Of a stretch of DNA of 9,686 nucleotides, positions 6,483-9,686 are shown piece after piece (position 1 is the stretch's first letter; each line of letters opens with the position of its first letter). The stretch is taken from the NCBI GenBank assembly GCA_900544635.1, contig UQVV01000055.1, forward strand, positions 1 to 9,686, read 5' to 3'. Under the pieces are notes generated by a model. It had not been told where the DNA came from and made no database searches. It was given only the letters and a program-made list of their open reading frames with translations. The DNA comes from an uncultured Cloacibacillus sp. GTDB taxonomy: Bacteria > Synergistota > Synergistia > Synergistales > Synergistaceae. The position numbers and the translations under genes are program-made.

Positions 6483-7407
6483 CGTCTTTTCCCTCGCTTT
6501 CGGCATCTTCGCCGCGCTCCGTCTCCGCCGCCGCGGCCTGCACATATTCCAGGAATTTTTCCGCGGCGCGCGAGAACACCTGGTATTTCTTCCACGCGAG
6601 GACGAGCCCCGCCGTCACGCGCGGCTCGAGCGGACGGAAGCAGAGGCCGCCGTTCGCGTAGAGGCCGCCGACGCCCTCAATCGTCAGCACCGCGCCTATT
6701 CCCTCCTCGGCCATCAGCGCGGCGTTGAATACAAGATTGTAGGTCGCCACGATGTTCAGCTCGCGGAAGTCGCGGCCGAGCCAGCCCGACATCTCGTTGT
6801 TGTCGAGCATCTGGCGCGAGCATATCAGCGGCACGCCCTCCAAATCCGAGGGCCGCACGACGTCCTTCGCGGCGAGCGGGCAGTCGCCGCGCATCAGGAA
6901 GCCCCACTCGTCCTCCCGCGGCAGCGTCAGATAATTGTATTTATCGAGGTTCACCTGCCCGACGAAGAGCGCGAAATCTATCAGCCCCTTGTCGAGCCGT
7001 TCGGCGACCGCCTCCTCGTGTCCGCTGAAAAGGTGAAAGCGCACGCCGGGGTAATCGCCGCCCATGCGCTTCATCTCGCGCAGAAGGAAGCGTATCCTGT
7101 CCGTCTCCGTCTCTGCGCAGCCGATGAAGACGTCGCCGCTCACCGCCTCGCCCGCCGCCGTTATCTCGCTCTCCGTCTTGTCGAGCAGCGCCGTGATTTC
7201 CTCGGCGCGCTTGCGCAGCAGCATCCCCTCCTCGGTCAGCGTAATCTTGCGGCTGCCGCGGACGAAGAGCCTGCGGCCGAGCTCGTCCTCAAGCTCCTTA
7301 ATCTGGCGCGAAAGCGTCGGCTGCGTTATATGCAGATACTCCGCCGCTCGCGATATGCTCTCCTCGCGCGCGATGGCGAGGAAATACTGAAGCACACGAA
7401 GCTCCAT
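6475..7407 (-). CDS. LysR-family transcriptional regulator
   Basis: This 310-aa DNA-binding regulator has an N-terminal winged helix-turn-helix (about 1-60). The recognition region SISRAAEYLHITQPTLSRQI (17-36) and RRLFVRGSRKITLTEEG are typical of the family. It is followed by a linker helix and an effector-binding domain from about 92 to 290. The tail (about 291-310) is unusually rich in Glu and Asp. The start at ATG 7407 is set by GGAGG 7 bases upstream and by the family's usual start, MELRVLQYF; the open frame upstream to 7689 runs back through the divergent gene and is not coding. Its end overlaps the serine dehydratase start by 8 bases. An inverted repeat (7436-7459) next to its -10 box suggests self-regulation. 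The effector is unknown; serine or a related metabolite is a reasonable guess from the neighbour. Confidence 0.95.
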   Translation of the reverse strand: MELRVLQYFLAIAREESISRAAEYLHITQPTLSRQIKELEDELGRRLFVRGSRKITLTEEGMLLRKRAEEITALLDKTESEITAAGEAVSGDVFIGCAETETDRIRFLLREMKRMGGDYPGVRFHLFSGHEEAVAERLDKGLIDFALFVGQVNLDKYNYLTLPREDEWGFLMRGDCPLAAKDVVRPSDLEGVPLICSRQMLDNNEMSGWLGRDFRELNIVATYNLVFNAALMAEEGIGAVLTIEGVGGLYANGGLCFRPLEPRVTAGLVLAWKKYQVFSRAAEKFLEYVQAAAAETERGEDAESEGKDDE

Positions 7408-7425
7408 ACGGCCACCTCCGGCTCT

Positions 7426-7431
7426 ATTATA
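7426..7431 (-). promoter_or_regulatory. -10 element of the lysR-sdaA operon
   Basis: TATAAT lies on the minus strand 18 bases before ATG 7407, with the GGAGG ribosome site between them, so the leader is very short. At 16-18 bases upstream there is no recognisable -35 hexamer; that region is occupied by the 7436-7459 inverted repeat. This fits a weak, regulated promoter. Confidence 0.55.
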
Positions 7432-7435
7432 TACC

Positions 7436-7459
7436 TCAAAGGCATAGATTGGCCTTTGA
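7436..7459. promoter_or_regulatory. Inverted repeat, probable LysR operator between divergent promoters
   Basis: TCAAAGGC (7436-7443) and GCCTTTGA (7452-7459) are perfect 8-bp arms around an 8-base spacer. The repeat covers the -35 region of lysR. It lies about 45-68 bases upstream of the expected start of the plus-strand promoter, where LysR-type activators commonly bind. It is not a symmetric T-N11-A box, so assignment to this LysR protein rests on position. Confidence 0.6.
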
Positions 7460-7468
7460 ATTAAGCAT

Positions 7469-7497
7469 TTGATATAGCCGTTTCGCTTCCATATAAT
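7469..7497 (+). promoter_or_regulatory. Near-consensus sigma-70 promoter for the 78-aa protein and the hydrolase
   Basis: TTGATA (7469-7474) and TATAAT (7492-7497) are separated by exactly 17 bases, close to the ideal housekeeping promoter. The expected start is near 7504, about 15 bases before ATG 7519, with GGA and GAGG ribosome-site elements in that leader. Confidence 0.8.
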
Positions 7498-7518
7498 GCG
7501 CTTAAAGGATGTGAGGCG

Positions 7519-7755
7519 ATGAAAAATCCTGAAAAGAGCGGCGAAGCCGCGGATGAGCGCAATCTTCGCGACGCGGGATGCTGCGATGAATTCATTCGCG
7601 AATTCACGGAGCTCGGACGCGGCGGCAGAGAGGCGGAACAGCGGCGGATGCTCGCGAAGCGCAGGGCGGAGCTGCTCGACGAGCTGCACGAGAGCCAGAG
7701 GCGCATCGACTGCCTCGACTATCTGATTTACATGCGGCGCAGGGGCGGCGCGTAA
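7519..7755 (+). CDS. Small uncharacterised protein (78 aa), divergent from lysR
   Basis: This is a soluble, highly charged 78-aa protein with no signal peptide or membrane segment. It is probably mostly helical: a short region, [16 protein letters not shown] (about 18-33), is followed by an Arg/Glu-rich heptad-like helix, [21 protein letters not shown] (about 42-62), and ends [16 protein letters not shown]. The pattern G-C-x-E-x-x-I-x-x-F, then [15 protein letters not shown], resembles small unnamed proteins I recall beside regulators in Clostridia; I cannot check this here. Cysteines C21, C22 and C65 could bind metal or sense redox state, but that is speculation. It sits directly behind a strong promoter, with GAGG just before the ATG. 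The hydrolase follows after 55 bases with no separate promoter seen. Coding is well supported; function is unknown. Confidence 0.8.
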   Translation: MKNPEKSGEAADERNLRDAGCCDEFIREFTELGRGGREAEQRRMLAKRRAELLDELHESQRRIDCLDYLIYMRRRGGA

Positions 7756-7810
7756 TTTTCACGGAAGAAGCAAAGATTTACAAAAACACCATAAAACAGG
7801 AGGACGAACG

Positions 7811-8869
7811 ATGAAAAAAGGATTTACGGCGAAATTCAAGGCGGCGGCGATTTTCTGCGCCGCGCTGCTCACGGCGGGGACGGCTTACGCCGCGGAGACC
7901 GAGGAATGGGACAAGACCTTCCCGAAGAGCGGCAAGGTCGAGCACAGCAAGGTGACTTTCCGCAACCGCTACGGCATCACGCTGAAGGCCGATCTCTACA
8001 AGCCCAAGGGCGCGCAGGGCCGGCTCGCGGCGATCGCGGTCTGCGGCCCCTTCGGCGCGGTGAAGGAGCAGGCAGCGGGGCTTTACGCGCAGACGATGGC
8101 GGAGCGCGGATTCCTTACGATAGCCTTCGACCCGTCGTTCACGGGCGAGAGCGGCGGCGAGCCGCGCTACATGGCCTCGCCGGACATCAACACGGAGGAC
8201 TTCATGGCGGCGGTGGACTATCTCTCCGTGCGCGACGACGTGGACCCCGATAAGATAGGAATCATAGGCATCTGCGGCTGGGGCGGCATGGCGCTCAACG
8301 CCGCGGCGCTCGACACGCGCGTGAAGGCGGCGCTCGCCTCGACGATGTACGACATGGCGCGCGTCAACGCGAACGGCTACTTCGACGCCGAGGACAGCGC
8401 CGACGCCCGCTATGCGAAGAAGCAGGCGATGAACGCCCAGCGCATCGAGGACTACAGGAGCGGAACGTACAAGCTCGCGGGCGGCCTGCCCGACAAGCTG
8501 CCCGAGGACGCGCCGCAGTTCGTCAAGGACTACTACGCCTATTACAAGACGGAGCGCGGTTATCATCCGCGTTCGCTGAACTCCAACGGCGGCTGGAACG
8601 TCACGGGCTGCGAGTCGTTCCTCAACCAGCCGATACTGCGCTACAGCAACGAAATCCGCAGCGCCGTCCTCGTCATGCACGGCGAGAAGGCCCACTCCTG
8701 CTACTTCAGCCGCGACGCCTACGCCGCGATGATAAAGGACAACCCATACGCGGACAACAAAGAGCTGCTCATCATCCCAGGCGCGTCGCACACCGACCTC
8801 TACGACAACCTCGACGTGATACCGTTCGACAAGATTACGGAGTTCTTTACGAAGTATCTGGATAAGTAA
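7811..8869 (+). CDS. Exported alpha/beta hydrolase (YcjY-like / dienelactone-hydrolase superfamily)
   Basis: This 352-aa alpha/beta-hydrolase-fold protein has a signal peptide: MKKGFTAKFK, a hydrophobic core AAAIFCAALLTAG, and a signal peptidase I site near AYA-A (27/28). It should act in the periplasm or outside the cell. Fold landmarks are the oxyanion-region strand AIAVCGPFG (74-82), FDPSFTGESGG (106-116), the nucleophile elbow IGIICGWGG region with C155 (149-159), VLVMHGEKAHS (286-296) and the catalytic-histidine segment PGASHTDLYD with H327. An inserted lid lies at about 185-275. The elbow is not G-X-S-X-G: relatives I recall have GICASGG, and here the serine position is W157, leaving C155 as the possible nucleophile. 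AGGAGG 7 bases before the ATG gives a strong start. It is probably co-transcribed with the small gene 55 bases upstream and ends before a hairpin terminator. The substrate is unknown. Confidence 0.9.
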   Translation: MKKGFTAKFKAAAIFCAALLTAGTAYAAETEEWDKTFPKSGKVEHSKVTFRNRYGITLKADLYKPKGAQGRLAAIAVCGPFGAVKEQAAGLYAQTMAERGFLTIAFDPSFTGESGGEPRYMASPDINTEDFMAAVDYLSVRDDVDPDKIGIIGICGWGGMALNAAALDTRVKAALASTMYDMARVNANGYFDAEDSADARYAKKQAMNAQRIEDYRSGTYKLAGGLPDKLPEDAPQFVKDYYAYYKTERGYHPRSLNSNGGWNVTGCESFLNQPILRYSNEIRSAVLVMHGEKAHSCYFSRDAYAAMIKDNPYADNKELLIIPGASHTDLYDNLDVIPFDKITEFFTKYLDK

Positions 8870-8888
8870 AAATTACGGAAGCGGCGGC

Positions 8889-8925
8889 AAAGAACGGCCA
8901 GGGCGCACGGCGCGGGCCGTTCTTT
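8889..8925 (+). terminator. Terminator after the hydrolase gene
   Basis: AAAGAACGGCC (8889-8899) pairs perfectly over 11 bases with GGCCGTTCTTT (8915-8925), with a 15-base GC-rich loop. The U-rich end is part of the stem and is followed by ACTTGTATATT. It starts 20 bases after the hydrolase stop. Confidence 0.78.
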
Positions 8926-8982
8926 ACTTGTATATTCATGCGGCTGAAATTGCCGGCGCGGCACAGCCTCGGCAGGCACGGC

Positions 8983-9028
8983 AAAGCCGCCGCCGCTCCG
9001 CGGATTTCGCGGGAACGGCGGCGGCTTT
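8983..9028 (-). terminator. Long hairpin between convergent hydrolase and ftsH, probable ftsH terminator
   Basis: AAAGCCGCCGCCG (8983-8995) pairs over 13 bases with CGGCGGCGGCTTT (9016-9028). A second inner stem, CCGCG/CGCGG (8998-9002 and 9008-9012), closes a GATTT loop. It begins 30 bases after the ftsH stop. The trailing T-run is short in both directions (TTT), so it may act on both strands or also protect the 3' end of the mRNA. Confidence 0.65.
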
Positions 9029-9057
9029 CATGTTTCATCGGAAGCTTTCTTCCGCGC

Positions 9058-9686
9058 TTATCCTTTCAGGATCTTCATAAACTCCTCGCCCGTTATCGTC
9101 TCTTTTTCGTAGAGGTACTGCGCGAGCTCGTCGAGCTTGGCGCGGCGCTCCGACAGTATTTTCAGCGCTTTGTCGTGCTGTGTCTTGACTATCTCGGAGA
9201 CCTGGCGGTCTATCTCGGTCTGGGTCTCGGGCGAGCACTGCGCGTAGCTTTCGCCGCCGAGGTAGCGCGCGCCTTCGGTTTCGAGCGCGACCATGCCGAA
9301 GCTGTCGCTCATGCCGTAGCGCGCGACCATCGCGCGCGCGAGCTTCGTCGCCTGCTCTATGTCGTTGGCCGCTCCCGTGGACATCGTGCCGAAGGCCGTC
9401 TCCTCCGCCGCGCGTCCGCCCGTCAGCGTCGCGATTTTGTTTTCGAGCTCCTCGCGCGTGACGATGTAGCGGTCCGCCTCCTCGACCTGCATCGTGTAGC
9501 CGAGCGCGCCCGAGGTGCGCGGGATTATCGTTATCTTTTCGACGGGGGCGGAGCCGCTCTGTTCCGCGGCTACTATCGCGTGGCCTATTTCATGATAGGC
9601 GACGGTGCGGCGCTCGCTCTCGGTCAGTATCGCGTTTTTCTTCTGGTAGCCCGCGATTACCACTTCGATGCTCTCCTCCATATCGG
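9058..9686 (-). CDS. ftsH: ATP-dependent zinc metalloprotease FtsH, C-terminal peptidase part only
   Basis: These are the last 208 or so codons of FtsH, the membrane-anchored AAA+ protease that degrades misfolded membrane proteins and short-lived regulators. Only the M41 peptidase domain and C-terminal helices are visible; the transmembrane and AAA+ parts (about 400 residues) lie beyond the right edge. Counting from the first Met in the window, zinc ligands are in HEIGH (H30, H34), and the third ligand is D107 in TGAANDIEQAT. Flanking signatures KITIIPRTSGALGYTMQ and GGRAAEE are typical. The frame is open to the window edge with an Asp codon before that Met, so the Met is internal. HEIGH and GYQKKNAIL match the FtsH type of Clostridia and Synergistota. 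It is convergent with the hydrolase; hairpins separate them. Confidence 0.97.
   Translation of the reverse strand, partial: DMEESIEVVIAGYQKKNAILTESERRTVAYHEIGHAIVAAEQSGSAPVEKITIIPRTSGALGYTMQVEEADRYIVTREELENKIATLTGGRAAEETAFGTMSTGAANDIEQATKLARAMVARYGMSDSFGMVALETEGARYLGGESYAQCSPETQTEIDRQVSEIVKTQHDKALKILSERRAKLDELAQYLYEKETITGEEFMKILKG

Noticed and set aside
6483..6545. Longer serine dehydratase from an ATG at 6545
   Set aside because: The extra 21 residues (arginine-rich) come from within lysR coding sequence, and the better ribosome site and family-like N-terminus are at 6482.
5220..6728. 502-codon open frame on the plus strand opposite serine dehydratase and lysR
   Set aside because: It is antisense to two clear genes, arginine/alanine-rich with no fold or motif, and is a high-GC mirror effect; its start has no ribosome site.
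7408..7425. Riboswitch or attenuator in the leader of the lysR-sdaA operon
   Set aside because: The leader from the -10 box to the ATG is too short to hold a structured element beyond the ribosome site.
6217..7464. 415-codon plus-strand open frame opposite sdaA and lysR
   Set aside because: It is antisense to well-supported genes and runs into the divergent control region; no recognisable domain.
7408..7689. N-terminal extension of the LysR protein up to 7689
   Set aside because: It would cover the promoters and the divergent 78-aa gene and place 94 odd residues before a complete helix-turn-helix; GGAGG before ATG 7407 decides the start.
7778..8791. 337-codon minus-strand open frame opposite the hydrolase
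   Set aside because: The plus-strand hydrolase has a signal peptide, ribosome site and fold motifs; the opposite frame is a Val/Arg-rich shadow.

Overview
The window is high-GC bacterial chromosome, compactly organised, with no RNA genes, mobile elements or CRISPR found. Taxonomy is tentative. The partial FtsH at the right edge is worded like the Clostridia/Synergistota type, with HEIGH where many FtsH proteins have HEAGH. The transporter's binding protein has a signal sequence but no lipobox cysteine, which fits a diderm with a true periplasm. Together these suggest Synergistota or a high-GC relative of the Clostridia.

Left part (1-4783, minus strand): a five-gene transport operon. In transcription order it encodes a periplasmic solute-binding protein, two PotB/PotC-type permeases, a PotA/FbpC-type ATPase and a cytoplasmic PHP-family metallo-phosphoesterase cut by the window edge. 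A TATAAT box and repeated TTGCC/GGCAA elements precede it. A near-perfect rho-independent terminator lies between the binding protein and the first permease, so the binding protein is probably made in excess. Both of these genes appear to start at TTG codons set by good Shine-Dalgarno sequences, so ATG-based starts would be wrong. The likely logic is uptake of a small anionic compound followed by intracellular hydrolysis of an ester; the substrate is not known.

Middle (4864-7407, minus strand): a LysR-type regulator whose last 8 bases overlap a single-chain iron-sulfur L-serine dehydratase (beta and alpha domains fused), followed by a hairpin terminator.

Right of that (7426-8925): a divergent control region with an 8+8 bp inverted repeat between the lysR -10 box and a near-consensus promoter (TTGATA-N17-TATAAT). 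That promoter drives a 78-aa uncharacterised protein and then an exported alpha/beta hydrolase with an unusual nucleophile elbow (G-I-C-G-W-G-G). The layout suggests that the LysR protein controls both directions.

Right edge (8983-9686): two hairpins separate the hydrolase from a convergent ftsH, of which only the C-terminal peptidase part is present. No gene-free stretch exceeds 300 bases; the longest is 4664-4895.
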